Source: VXYL01 sp965116345 (GTDB lineage Bacteria; Pseudomonadota; Gammaproteobacteria; Pseudomonadales; Azotimanducaceae). From it: DNA of 64,000 nucleotides. The notes beneath the pieces were generated by a model. The model was given only the letters and a program-made list of their open reading frames with translations. It was not told the origin of the DNA and did not search any database. Shown one piece after another: positions 8,999 through 17,560 of the stretch (position 1 is the first letter of the stretch; every line of letters begins with the position of its first letter). The stretch covers positions 930,001 through 994,000 of the forward strand of contig OZ220680.1 of NCBI GenBank assembly GCA_965116345.1. The letters run 5' to 3'. A program made the position numbers and the translations under genes.

Positions 8999-10126
8999 CT
9001 AGGACTTCCGCGCCCGCCGCTTGCGTTTCCGAGGTTTGCCGCTGCGTAGTTCCGCGATGGCCTTTTCAGCCGCTGCGGCGCGCTTGCTCGCCTTTCTCGA
9101 CTCGACACGTTCGATTTCGGCACGTTTGTTTCGCGCGAACGTTTCCGTCGCCCTCTGAACCCGCGCCTCGATACGTGCGGCGGCCGCGGCGTCGGCCCGT
9201 TCAAGGCCAGCCTCGATGGTCCTGATCCTCGCACTTAGACGATCGGCGGCGCGCAACTCGGTCGCCCGCGCACTCGCCGCCCGTGCCTTGTCCCGAGCCT
9301 TGGCGACCTGCAAGGTAACGCGTGTGACGGTGACACGCGCTCGCTTTGCGGCGGCCTTGTTCGTTGCGTTGCGCGTCGCTCGCCACTTGGTTCGCGCCTC
9401 GACGTTGCGCTCCTTCGCTGCCGCCAACTTCTGGCGTTCGCCGTTGAGAGTTTCCTTTGTACGAGCCACGGCTCGTTCCGCCCGAACGGTCGCGGGCGAA
9501 GACGGAATTCTCCTGCCGTTCGTTGCAGCCTGCTTCGGCGGACGACCCCGACGTTTCGGGGCTGCCGACCCGGCCTTGGCCTTCGGCGGACGACCTCGGC
9601 GTTTCGGGGCTGCCGCTTCGACCTTCGCCTTCGGCGGACGACCCCGACGTTTCGGCGCCGCCGCTTCGACCTTCGCCTTCGGCGGACGACCCCGACGTTT
9701 CGGCGCCGCCGCTTCGACCTTCACCTTCGGCGGACGACCTCGGCGTTTCGGGGCTGCCGACCCGGCCTTGGCCTTCGGCGGACGACCTCGGCGCTTCGGG
9801 GCTGCCGCTTCGACCTTCGCCTTCGGCGGACGACCCCGGCGTTTCGGCGCCGCCGCTTCGACCTTCACCTTCGGCGGACGACCCCGGCGTTTCGGCGCCG
9901 CCGCTTCGACCTTCACCTTCGGCGGACGGCCGCGACGCTTCGGCGCAGTTGGTTCAGTCTTCGCTTTTGGTGGTCGACCCCGGCGTTTAGGCGCAGCGGG
10001 TTCTGTCTCAGCCTTTGGTGGACGTCCCCGCCGTTTAGGAGCAGCGGGTTCCGTTTGCACCTTCGGAGGCCGACCACGACGTTTCTTAGCGGGTGTCTTC
10101 GCCACGTCAGACTTGGCTCTCGCCAT
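8999..10126 (-). CDS. AT-hook repeat protein with basic alanine-rich tail
   Basis: 375 residues, extremely basic. Residues 14-198 are twelve units of KRRGRPPK followed by an eight-residue linker (VKVEAAAP, AKVEAAAP or AKAGSAAP), a 16-residue period. RGRP is the AT-hook core that binds the minor groove of AT-rich DNA. Residues ~200-375 are a lysine/arginine/alanine-rich segment that looks helical (ARDKARAASARATELRAADRL), recalling histone-H1-like bacterial proteins. A good AGGAGT site precedes the ATG. It is the last gene of the long minus-strand run, 75 bp after adk. A nucleoid-associated or regulatory role is inferred; a named orthologue is not recognised. Confidence 0.85.
   Translation of the reverse strand: MARAKSDVAKTPAKKRRGRPPKVQTEPAAPKRRGRPPKAETEPAAPKRRGRPPKAKTEPTAPKRRGRPPKVKVEAAAPKRRGRPPKVKVEAAAPKRRGRPPKAKVEAAAPKRRGRPPKAKAGSAAPKRRGRPPKVKVEAAAPKRRGRPPKAKVEAAAPKRRGRPPKAKVEAAAPKRRGRPPKAKAGSAAPKRRGRPPKQAATNGRRIPSSPATVRAERAVARTKETLNGERQKLAAAKERNVEARTKWRATRNATNKAAAKRARVTVTRVTLQVAKARDKARAASARATELRAADRLSARIRTIEAGLERADAAAAARIEARVQRATETFARNKRAEIERVESRKASKRAAAAEKAIAELRSGKPRKRKRRARKS
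9533..10087 (-). repeat. Tandem 48-bp coding repeats (12 AT-hook units)
   Basis: Twelve in-frame units of 48 bp (16 codons) encode KRRGRPPK plus a linker. The linkers show a higher-order pattern: units 4-7 read VK, VK, AK, AKAGS and units 8-11 read VK, AK, AK, AKAGS, suggesting a 192-bp block duplicated once. Units 1-3 have different linkers (VQTEPAAP, AETEPAAP, AKTEPTAP) and look older. Confidence 0.9.
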
Positions 10127-10201
10127 TGCGGCTACTCCTGTTTTTCATCCGGCGACGTTCACGCGAATGATATTTCATCGCTGGCGAAAGTCCACCGGCG
10201 G

Positions 10202-10852
10202 TTACGGGGTGCGTAGAACGGCTGAAATCGCTTCACTGATCGCTTCGACCGAACCCGAGCCGTCCACAGCAGAGAAACGCAGGTTCGTTGTTTCCGAGAG
10301 CTGTCCGTAAAAGGAAACGAGCGGATGGGTTTCCGTATGGTACACGCGCAATCGCTCGCGAACCGTCTCCTCGGCGTCGTCGTCGCGTTGGATGAGGGGC
10401 TCGCCCGTCTCGTCGTCCAGCCCGGCCACCTTCGGCGGATTGAACGTCACGTGATAGATGCGGCCGCTGGATTCGTGAACCCGCCGACCCGAAATCCGCT
10501 CGACAACATCTTCGTCCGCCACGCGTATTTCGACGACATGGTCGATGGTGATTTGGGCGTCAACCACAGCTTGCGCCTGGGGAAGCGTTCTGGGGAATCC
10601 GTCGAACAGGAAGCCGTTTTGGCAATCTGGTTGACGAATTCGTTCCTTGACCAGATCGACGATTATATCGTCGGCGACGAGCTCTCCGGCATCCATGACG
10701 CGCTTTGCGCGCAACCCAAGCGGGGTCCGGGCGGCGACGGCGGCACGCAACATCTCGCCGGTGGAAACCTGAGGAATGCGGTATTTCCCGCAAACATATG
10801 CCGCTTGCGTACCTTTGCCGGCACCCGGCGGTCCCAAGAGAATGAGTCTCAC
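10202..10852 (-). CDS. adk: Adenylate kinase
   Basis: 216 residues; converts AMP and ATP to two ADP. Walker A GPPGAGKGTQ at residues 7-16, the AMP-binding STGEMLR and DGFPRT motifs, and a long-form LID (GRRVHESSGRIYHVTFNPPK) without zinc cysteines. ATG 10852 starts at the first conserved strand (MRLILLG). It lies 25 bp after relA and is probably cotranscribed with it. Confidence 0.96.
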   Translation of the reverse strand: MRLILLGPPGAGKGTQAAYVCGKYRIPQVSTGEMLRAAVAARTPLGLRAKRVMDAGELVADDIIVDLVKERIRQPDCQNGFLFDGFPRTLPQAQAVVDAQITIDHVVEIRVADEDVVERISGRRVHESSGRIYHVTFNPPKVAGLDDETGEPLIQRDDDAEETVRERLRVYHTETHPLVSFYGQLSETTNLRFSAVDGSGSVEAISEAISAVLRTP

Positions 10853-10877
10853 AGTGTCTGTTCCATGTACGAGAGGA

Positions 10878-12815
10878 TTACGGAATCCGGGTTCGCCTTA
10901 CGTCACTCACATCCGGTACGCGGCGTATGTGGTCGATGGCGCGAGCCAGTTCGGCAAGGTTGGAGATATGCAGTTCAAGCGAAAGCGTCGCGCTCTCGCC
11001 AGGTACGTCCGCCCGCGCATTGGTGGCGACAACCGAAATGGACAGTTCGGCAATGGCGGCGGCCACGTCGCGAAGTAGCCCATCGCGGTCGCGGCCTCGG
11101 ACAACGATCCCCTGAAACACCCCGGTATTCGCCTGGGGTTCACTCAAGACGCCAGCACCACTCGACTCGCCGCGGTTGTTGGCAACCAACTTGACGAGGT
11201 CGATCACCAGTTGATCGCCCACGCCCACCGCCATGAACAGATCGTCCTCCGTTCCGTACCCCGCGCGTTCGGCCAATTCGACGAAATTGCTCGAGAATCC
11301 CAGCCTTGATGCGCTCTCCTCCAGCAAGGCGCGCCCCGCCTTGATGTTCGACGCCGCCAATTGGTTGCGGAACCAGGCCTGGATCTTGGCTCGCGCGCGT
11401 GAAGTATTGACGTAGCCGAGCGCTGGATTCAGCCATTCGCGACGGGGTTGCTCCTCGTCGTCCGTGACGATCTCGACGCACTCACCGGTGGACAGCCGTC
11501 GATTGAGGGGCACTTGGCGACCATCCACCCTTGCGCTCCGGCATCGATGCCCCACCTCCGTGTGAATTCGGTAGGCGAAGTCCACCGGTGTCGCTTCGGG
11601 AGATAGGTCCAGGACGTGACCTTGGGGCGTCGACACGAAAATCCGGTCCTGGCTCTGGTACATGCCGTCGGATCGGAAACCTAGGCCGTCGTGCCACTCC
11701 AGCACACTCCTCAGCCAGTCCATCTTCCTCGACTGCAGCGCGCCTTCAGATCCAGCGGGTTGACCGCCATCCTTGTAGGCCCAATGTGCGCACATGCCGA
11801 GTTCGGACTCGTCGTGCATCTCCTGCGTGCGAATCTGTACTTCCAGCGTTTTGCCGATCGGGCCGATTACCGCCGTATGGATGGACCGATAGCCGTTTTC
11901 CTTCGGATTGGCGATGTAGTCGTCGAATTCGGTGGGGATGTGCGGCCACGACGTGTGCACCACGCCGAGGACGCGGTAGCACTGGTCGATGCTGTCCACG
12001 ACCACCCGTAGAGCTTGTGCATCGTGCACATCCGCGATGTCGATCGCCTTTTCCCTCATCTTCCGCCAGATGCTGTAGATGTGCTTCGCGCGACCGTGCA
12101 CCTCGGCATCGATTCCCGCCGCAGTCAGGCGGAACTCCAAGTCCTGGCGGATCGCTTCGACCTGCCGTTCCCTGGCCTCTCGACGTGCGTCCAATTTGGC
12201 TGCGATTTCCTGGTAGTCGTTCGGATGGAGATAACGAAAGGCGAGATCCTCGAGAGACCACTTCAATTGCCAGATACCAAGCCGGCTGGCGAGCGGTGCG
12301 TAGAACTCCATGGCTTCGCGAGCCACCAGTTCGCGGCTGACGGGATCCATCTCCTTGGCGGCGCGCAGGGTCACCACCCGTTCCGCCAGTTTCACCACAG
12401 CGACCCGCGGGTCGTCGATCAGCGCGATGAGCAAGTGGCGCACGTTGTCGGTCTGACTCTTGGATTCACTCGAGAGCACCGCCGAGTCGCTCAAGGAAAG
12501 TACCTCGGTCGACGACAGCTTGAGGACCGCGGCGACCAGCGTGGCGACTTCCTCCGGTAACCGCTCGAGATCGATGTCGCCGCGTTGCACGGCGAACATC
12601 GACATGCCGGCAATCGCCGTGACAACGTCCATCTTCAGCCCGAGAAGCTGTTCGACGACCTCCAAGCCGCGTTTGCGCGACTCGTCGTCGACGATGAGCG
12701 CGAAGATCTGCTCAGCCGTCTTCCGACGCGCCGACGAAAGCCCCGACGCCTGGTCCAGGACAACGTCGAGATCCGTCTCCCCGTCGTCCGTCAAGTGCCT
12801 AACGATGGCAACCAC
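10878..12815 (-). CDS. relA: (p)ppGpp synthetase RelA, shortened
   Basis: 645 residues against about 740 in E. coli. It makes the stringent-response alarmone from GTP/GDP and ATP. Order: degenerate hydrolase-like domain without the HD metal motif (IAGMSMFAVQRGDID); synthetase domain with KHIYSIWRKM and the acidic EFDDYIANPKENGY form typical of monofunctional RelA; TGS domain (DRIFVSTPQGHVLDL); helical segment; C-terminal ACT domain (GRDRDGLLRDVAAAIAELS). Only about 17 residues (~545-561) separate the helical segment from the ACT domain, where the family normally carries a conserved-cysteine/zinc-finger domain of ~80 residues. Start GTG 12815, 6 bp after recO. Confidence 0.93.
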   Translation of the reverse strand: MVAIVRHLTDDGETDLDVVLDQASGLSSARRKTAEQIFALIVDDESRKRGLEVVEQLLGLKMDVVTAIAGMSMFAVQRGDIDLERLPEEVATLVAAVLKLSSTEVLSLSDSAVLSSESKSQTDNVRHLLIALIDDPRVAVVKLAERVVTLRAAKEMDPVSRELVAREAMEFYAPLASRLGIWQLKWSLEDLAFRYLHPNDYQEIAAKLDARREARERQVEAIRQDLEFRLTAAGIDAEVHGRAKHIYSIWRKMREKAIDIADVHDAQALRVVVDSIDQCYRVLGVVHTSWPHIPTEFDDYIANPKENGYRSIHTAVIGPIGKTLEVQIRTQEMHDESELGMCAHWAYKDGGQPAGSEGALQSRKMDWLRSVLEWHDGLGFRSDGMYQSQDRIFVSTPQGHVLDLSPEATPVDFAYRIHTEVGHRCRSARVDGRQVPLNRRLSTGECVEIVTDDEEQPRREWLNPALGYVNTSRARAKIQAWFRNQLAASNIKAGRALLEESASRLGFSSNFVELAERAGYGTEDDLFMAVGVGDQLVIDLVKLVANNRGESSGAGVLSEPQANTGVFQGIVVRGRDRDGLLRDVAAAIAELSISVVATNARADVPGESATLSLELHISNLAELARAIDHIRRVPDVSDVRRTRIP

Positions 12816-12821
12816 GTTCGA

Positions 12822-13556
12822 TCAGGCCTGTGCGGCACTGGCGGCGAACAAGCGCCGCGTCGTCAGCGGTCGGCCTCCCAAGCGAAGCCTGATGGCTCGT
12901 CGCAGAACATGCTTCGCCGCTCGTCGTACCGAATGGTCGGCGAACTCGCTCCTGGCAATCGCGGCAATCTCGCCACCGCTCAACACCAGCGTGCCTGAAC
13001 CGTCGGGCGCCCGGCTCGCGGCTGATGCCTCGACCTCGCGGAATCCCTCGCCGTCGACCACGCGGTAGGTCTTCTCCTGCTCGATCGGTTTGCCGCTGTG
13101 AATGTCGAATTCGAACGCGATGCCGTACCCCAACTCGTCCAGCAAGTGACGTTCAAAGGTCCGCAGGCAAGGTTCGATGTCGGCTGTGGCCTGCATGCGG
13201 GAGAGCGTTTCCGCATAGCATTCGAACACACCTCCGATCGGTTCCTCGCGCCCGAGGGTCTTGACCAGCAGCTCGTTGACGTAGAGCCCCGCGAACAGCA
13301 CGTCCCCTGTCAATCGCCGGGGGCGGACGGATTCGGATCGAACCACCGTCACCAGTTCACCTCGGCCGCGCCAGGTCACCGCCAGTTCGCCGAACGGCTC
13401 GACTTCCGGGCGTTGCCCGCGCGAGCCCTTGGCGCCACGCACCACACCGCCGATGCGGCCGAAGTCGCGGGTGAGCATTTCGACAAGCAGGCTGCTCTCC
13501 CGGAACGCACGCCGGTGCAGAACGAAGGCCGGTTGCCGATCGACTGGAGAGATCAT
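12822..13556 (-). CDS. recO: DNA repair protein RecO
   Basis: 244 residues, normal length; RecO anneals single strands and loads RecA with RecR. The N-terminal OB fold begins PAFVLHRRAFRESSLLVEMLTRDFGRIG, a typical RecO start, followed by GELAVTWRGRGELVTV. The C-terminal helical domain contains RTFERHLLDELGYG. ATG 13556 overlaps the era stop as ATGA; the longer open frame upstream is era in another frame. The era-recO order is the classical one. Confidence 0.94.
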   Translation of the reverse strand: MISPVDRQPAFVLHRRAFRESSLLVEMLTRDFGRIGGVVRGAKGSRGQRPEVEPFGELAVTWRGRGELVTVVRSESVRPRRLTGDVLFAGLYVNELLVKTLGREEPIGGVFECYAETLSRMQATADIEPCLRTFERHLLDELGYGIAFEFDIHSGKPIEQEKTYRVVDGEGFREVEASAASRAPDGSGTLVLSGGEIAAIARSEFADHSVRRAAKHVLRRAIRLRLGGRPLTTRRLFAASAAQA

Positions 13557-14476
13557 CGATAGCCGAAGCGTCGCAGGGCATCGGCGCGGTCGCTCCAGCG
13601 TCGATCCACCTTGACCCAGAGCCTGACCATCGCCTTGCCGCCGATGAGCAGTTCGATGTCCTTGCGGGCATCCTCGCCAATGGACTTGAGCATCGATCCT
13701 CCCTTGCCGACGACGATCCCCTTCTGGGTCTCGCGTTCGACATATAGCACCGCGTCGATTTCCGTACAACCGTCGGCGGCGGCGAGTCTCTCGACCACCA
13801 CCGCCGTCTGGTGCGGCAGCTCCGCGCCGAGGCGGCGCGTGGCTTTTTCGCGCACGGTCTCGGCGATCAGGAACTCCAAGGGGCGATCGGTCACGGCATC
13901 GTCGGGAAACAGGTGCCCGCCCTCGGGAAGGCCGTCGACAATGACCTCGGTGAGTTCCTCCAGGGCAATGTTGCGCAACGCCGACACCGGCACGATCGCC
14001 TCGAAGTCGAGCAGCTTGCGAAGCCTGTCGATCAGCGGCAGCAGGCGTTGCTTGTCATCGAGCCGGTCGATCTTGTTGATGACGCAGACGCACGGCGTAC
14101 GGGATTCCTCGATGCGTCGTAGTACGGTCTCGTCGCCGCGCCGCCAACCCTGCGCGTCGACGAGAAACAGCACCAGGTCCACGTCGGAAAGCGTCGTCAG
14201 GGCTTGGCGCACCATGTAGCGGTTGAGCGCCCGACCGTCGGCGACGTGCACGCCCGGCGTGTCGACGAACACGATCTGCGCGCTGCCCTCGGTCAGCACG
14301 CCGATGAGCGCGTGACGCGTGGTCTGCGGCTTGCGCGATGTGATGCTGAGCTTGCGCCCGAGCAGATGGTTCATGAGCGTCGACTTGCCGACGTTGGGAC
14401 GCCCGGCCAGCGCCACGTGGCCACACCGCGCCACGTCGGACGAACGCTCGGGTACCGGGCTGGCCTCGCGCGCCAT
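13553..14476 (-). CDS. era: GTPase Era
   Basis: 307 residues; GTPase that binds 16S rRNA and assists 30S assembly. G1 GRPNVGKST, G3 VDTPG and G4 NKID are present, and the C-terminal KH domain has IVVGKGGSMLKSIGEDARKDIE-type sequence. ATG 14476 follows the rnc stop by 1 bp. It is coupled downstream to recO by ATGA. Confidence 0.97.
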   Translation of the reverse strand: MAREASPVPERSSDVARCGHVALAGRPNVGKSTLMNHLLGRKLSITSRKPQTTRHALIGVLTEGSAQIVFVDTPGVHVADGRALNRYMVRQALTTLSDVDLVLFLVDAQGWRRGDETVLRRIEESRTPCVCVINKIDRLDDKQRLLPLIDRLRKLLDFEAIVPVSALRNIALEELTEVIVDGLPEGGHLFPDDAVTDRPLEFLIAETVREKATRRLGAELPHQTAVVVERLAAADGCTEIDAVLYVERETQKGIVVGKGGSMLKSIGEDARKDIELLIGGKAMVRLWVKVDRRWSDRADALRRFGYR

Positions 14477-14477
14477 A

Positions 14478-15206
14478 TCAAGCGTCGCCGGTGGTCCGGC
14501 GGAGACCGGCCAACACGCTGGAGGCCGCGTGCTTCTCGGCTTCCCGCCGGTTGCGTCCCTCGCCGTGGCCGCGAACGCCCTGCGCCGTGCATTCCACGGT
14601 ATACACCGGCGCGTGGTCCTCACCCGCCGTGGCCACGACCACGTATTCCGGCAGACCCAGGCCATTGGCCTGAAGATGCTCCTGCAACAGCGTCTTCGAG
14701 TCGCGCAACTCGCCGTCGCCGACGTTGGCCAGACGGGAACCGAGCAGTCTACGGGCGACCTCGGCCACCGATTCGATGCCGCCATCGCAGGCGATCGCAC
14801 CGAAAACCGCCTCGATGGCATCCGCCAGGATCGAGTCACGGTCCGCACCGCCGGTCCTGCGCTCGCCCTCGCCGAGATTGAGATGGCTGCCTAGGTCGAT
14901 CTCCCGCGCCACTTCCGCCAATGTCTCACCCTTGACGAGGCTCGCCCGCATCAGCGTCAGTCGTTCCTCCCGGGCGTCGGGCGCCGAGGCGAACAGTTCC
15001 CGCGCGACGACGAAACCGAGCGCCGCGTCGCCCAGGAATTCCAGCCGCTCAAGGTTGTCGACTCCCGCGCTCCGGTGGGTCAGCGCCCGGGTCAGCAGCG
15101 CCCGCTGCCTGAAGACATAGTCCAACTTGCACTCGAGGTCGCCAATGGCCGCCAGGCTTCCTGGTGGGTCCTCGTTGGTCGACACGGGTTTGCTGGTGCG
15201 GGTCAC
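14478..15206 (-). CDS. rnc: Ribonuclease III
   Basis: 242 residues; cleaves double-stranded RNA in rRNA maturation. The signature RLEFLGDAALGFVVARELF carries the catalytic acidic residues (the usual DS is DA here), with DAIEAVFGAI downstream. The C-terminal dsRNA-binding domain runs from DSKTLLQEHLQ to RNRREAEKHAASSVL. Start is GTG 15206, overlapping the lepA stop as GTGA. lepB, which often sits between lepA and rnc, is absent. Confidence 0.96.
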   Translation of the reverse strand: MTRTSKPVSTNEDPPGSLAAIGDLECKLDYVFRQRALLTRALTHRSAGVDNLERLEFLGDAALGFVVARELFASAPDAREERLTLMRASLVKGETLAEVAREIDLGSHLNLGEGERRTGGADRDSILADAIEAVFGAIACDGGIESVAEVARRLLGSRLANVGDGELRDSKTLLQEHLQANGLGLPEYVVVATAGEDHAPVYTVECTAQGVRGHGEGRNRREAEKHAASSVLAGLRRTTGDA

Positions 15207-17014
15207 CCTTCCACCTTGAGTGCCGCCAGGAAGGCTTCCTGGGGTATCTCCACGCGACCGAACTGCTTCATGCGTTTCTTGCCTTCCTTCTGCTTCTCCA
15301 GCAGCTTCTTCTTGCGCGTCACATCGCCTCCGTAGCACTTCGCGGTGACGTTCTTGCGTAATGCCTTCACCGTCTGGCGGGCAATGATCTGGCTGCCGAT
15401 GGCCGCCTGCAGGGCGATGTCGAACATCTGCCGCGGAATGACGCGCTTCATCGTTCGGACGAGTTCGCGACCCTTTCCCTGGGCCTCGTCGCGATGCACG
15501 ATCAGCGCCAGCGCATCGACGCGGTCGCCGTTGATCAGGATGTCCAAGCGCACCAGCGGCGCGGCATTGAAGTGGGAGAACCCATAGTCCAGGGAGGCGA
15601 ATCCACGACTCACCGACTTCAGCCGATCGAAGAAATCCAAGACGACTTCGGCGAGGGGAATCTCGTAGTCGATGGACACCTGGCCACCGGTGAAGCGCAT
15701 ACCCTTCTGCACGCCGCGGCGGCCGACGCAGAGATTGATGATGGCGCCGACATGCTCCTGGGGGGTCAGGATGTTCACCGCCGCCACCGGTTCGTGCATC
15801 TCGGCTATGGCGGCAGGTTCGGGAAGCGCCGACGGATTGTCGATCTGCCGGGTCTCGCCGGAACGCAGGACCACCTCGTAGACCACCGTGGGCGCCGACG
15901 TGATCAGGTCCAGGCCGTATTCCCGTTCCAAGCGTTCCTGGACGATCTCCATGTGCAGCATGCCGAGGAATCCACAACGGAAACCGAACCCCAGGGCGTC
16001 GGAGTTTTCCGCCTCGTAGAACAGCGAGGCGTCGTTCAGCGTCAATTTCGCCAACGCATCGCGGAAGTTCTCGAAGTCCTCGGAATTCACCGGGAACATG
16101 CCCGCGAACACCTGTGGCTTGACCGTCTTGAACCCGGGCACGGCATCGACCTCGGCACGGTCGGCGGCGACAAGGGTGTCGCCCACCGGTGCGCCGCGGA
16201 TGTCCTTGATGCCGGCCACGACGTAACCCACTTCACCTGCCTGAAGCGTCTCGCGGCGCTCCCGTTTCGGCGTGAACACGCCGATCTCATCGACGCGGTG
16301 GGACTTCCCCACGGTCTTGGCGAGAACCTTGTCGCCGATGGTCACGCGACCGTCGAAGACGCGGACCAGGGACACGATGCCCAGGTAGTTGTCGAACCAG
16401 GAGTCGACGATCAAGGCTCGAAACGGTGCACCCGCGTCGCCACCCGGCGCCGGAATACCCGTTACGATCCTCTCCAGCAGGCCTTCGACGCCCTGACCCG
16501 TCTTGGCGCTGATCGCCAGGGCCTGGTCTGCGGCGATGCCGATGATGTCCTCGATCTCTCCCGAGACCCGCACCGCGTCCGCCTGCGCCAGGTCGATCTT
16601 GTTCAGCACCGGCAGCACCTCGAGTCCCTGCTCGATGGCCGTGTAGCAGTTCGCCACCGATTGGGCCTCCACGCCCTGCGCCGCATCCACAACGAGGAGA
16701 GCGCCCTCGCAGGCGGCGAGGGATCGCGACACTTCGTAGCTGAAGTCCACATGACCCGGCGTGTCGATGAAGTTCAACTGGTAGTGCTCGCCGTCCCGGG
16801 CAGCGTAGTCGAGCGTGACGCACTGCGACTTGATGGTGATGCCCCGTTCGCGCTCGAGTTCCATGGAGTCGAGCACCTGGTCCGCCATCTCGCGTTCGCT
16901 CAGGCCCCCGCACAACTGGATCAAGCGGTCGGACAGGGTGGACTTCCCATGGTCGATGTGCGCGATGATGGAGAAGTTCCGAATTCGGCCCACGTGGGGC
17001 ACGCGCTCATCCAC
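15203..17014 (-). CDS. lepA: Elongation factor 4 (LepA)
   Basis: 603 residues; translational GTPase that acts on ribosomes and back-translocates or aids initiation. G1 AHIDHGKST, G3 DTPGHVDF, G4 NKIDL, and the LepA-specific C-terminus (KKLLEKQKEGKKRMKQFG) identify it. GTG 17014 is preferred to the longer frame because RIRNFSIIAHIDHG then begins about a dozen residues in; this start overlaps the end of rseC by 8 bp. Confidence 0.97.
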   Translation of the reverse strand: MDERVPHVGRIRNFSIIAHIDHGKSTLSDRLIQLCGGLSEREMADQVLDSMELERERGITIKSQCVTLDYAARDGEHYQLNFIDTPGHVDFSYEVSRSLAACEGALLVVDAAQGVEAQSVANCYTAIEQGLEVLPVLNKIDLAQADAVRVSGEIEDIIGIAADQALAISAKTGQGVEGLLERIVTGIPAPGGDAGAPFRALIVDSWFDNYLGIVSLVRVFDGRVTIGDKVLAKTVGKSHRVDEIGVFTPKRERRETLQAGEVGYVVAGIKDIRGAPVGDTLVAADRAEVDAVPGFKTVKPQVFAGMFPVNSEDFENFRDALAKLTLNDASLFYEAENSDALGFGFRCGFLGMLHMEIVQERLEREYGLDLITSAPTVVYEVVLRSGETRQIDNPSALPEPAAIAEMHEPVAAVNILTPQEHVGAIINLCVGRRGVQKGMRFTGGQVSIDYEIPLAEVVLDFFDRLKSVSRGFASLDYGFSHFNAAPLVRLDILINGDRVDALALIVHRDEAQGKGRELVRTMKRVIPRQMFDIALQAAIGSQIIARQTVKALRKNVTAKCYGGDVTRKKKLLEKQKEGKKRMKQFGRVEIPQEAFLAALKVEG

Positions 17015-17408
17015 GGCAAGTCTCCAGCGCGTCGCGAGATCGGGCAAATCGTCCCATGATCACGACCCCGGCGACACTGATCAGCAGCGCTGCGGGCACG
17101 AGCCAGTCCACCCGCGGGCCAGCCGCGAGGGCAGCCACAACCGTCGCCGTTGTCGGCAAACCCCGTACCAACGCGGTCTTCGCCAGTAGAGCGCGTACGG
17201 GAACCTCGACGGCGACGCGCGAACCGATGGGCAGATCGGTGTCCACGGAAAGCTCCTTCAGCCGGGCGAGGGACACGCCGCAGCGGCCGTCGCAGCCAGG
17301 GCAGGTCGCGACGTCGAAGACAACCGCCTTCTGGCCACCGACGCCATGCACGGTGCCCAACCGAGACAGTCGCACGGCATCGGCGTCGCGCGACTGTAAG
17401 GAACTCAT
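17007..17408 (-). CDS. rseC: SoxR-reducing/RseC family protein
   Basis: 133 residues. A cysteine cluster (TCPGCDGRCG) follows a short beta-rich N-terminus (RLGTVHGVGGQKAVVFDV), then two membrane segments (ALLAKTALVRGLPTTATVVAALAAG; WLVPAALLISVAGVVIMG), the RseC/MucC plan. The family sits in the inner membrane and modulates sigma-E or reduces SoxR. Its position between rseB and lepA fits. A 152-bp spacer holding an inverted repeat separates it from rseB. Confidence 0.85.
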   Translation of the reverse strand: MSSLQSRDADAVRLSRLGTVHGVGGQKAVVFDVATCPGCDGRCGVSLARLKELSVDTDLPIGSRVAVEVPVRALLAKTALVRGLPTTATVVAALAAGPRVDWLVPAALLISVAGVVIMGRFARSRDALETCRG

Positions 17409-17457
17409 GTGCTGTCTACACGCAGGTTGCATTTCCGACCACCGGTACGACATCCCC

Positions 17458-17542
17458 GTAGGGGCGACCCTTGTGGTCGCCCTTGCTGGCCAACCGACAT
17501 CGTACGGCTGGCGACATGGGCGACCACAAGGGTCGCCCCTAC
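17458..17542. repeat. Perfect 25-bp inverted repeat made of two REP-like hairpin units
   Basis: Arms at 17458-17482 and 17518-17542 are exact reverse complements (GTAGGGGCGACCCTTGTGGTCGCCC-type). Each arm is itself a hairpin: GGGCGACC, loop CTTGT, GGTCGCCC. A 35-bp centre separates the arms. It occupies the rseB-rseC spacer. Related units occur at 31442-31466 and 35598-35640. Confidence 0.85.
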
Positions 17543-17560
17543 GGTTGGTTCGGAGTTTCC

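Noticed and set aside
9533..10087. CRISPR-like regular repeat array
   Set aside because: The 48-bp period keeps the reading frame, has no unique spacers and encodes AT-hooks; no cas genes are present.
9216..10310. Long plus-strand ORF (364 codons) opposite the AT-hook gene
   Set aside because: Antisense shadow of the repeat gene: the same 48-bp repeats read as FGGRPRRFGA. No start signal and no known family.
15494..17059. 521-codon plus-strand ORF opposite lepA
   Set aside because: Shadow of lepA, which is certain on the other strand.
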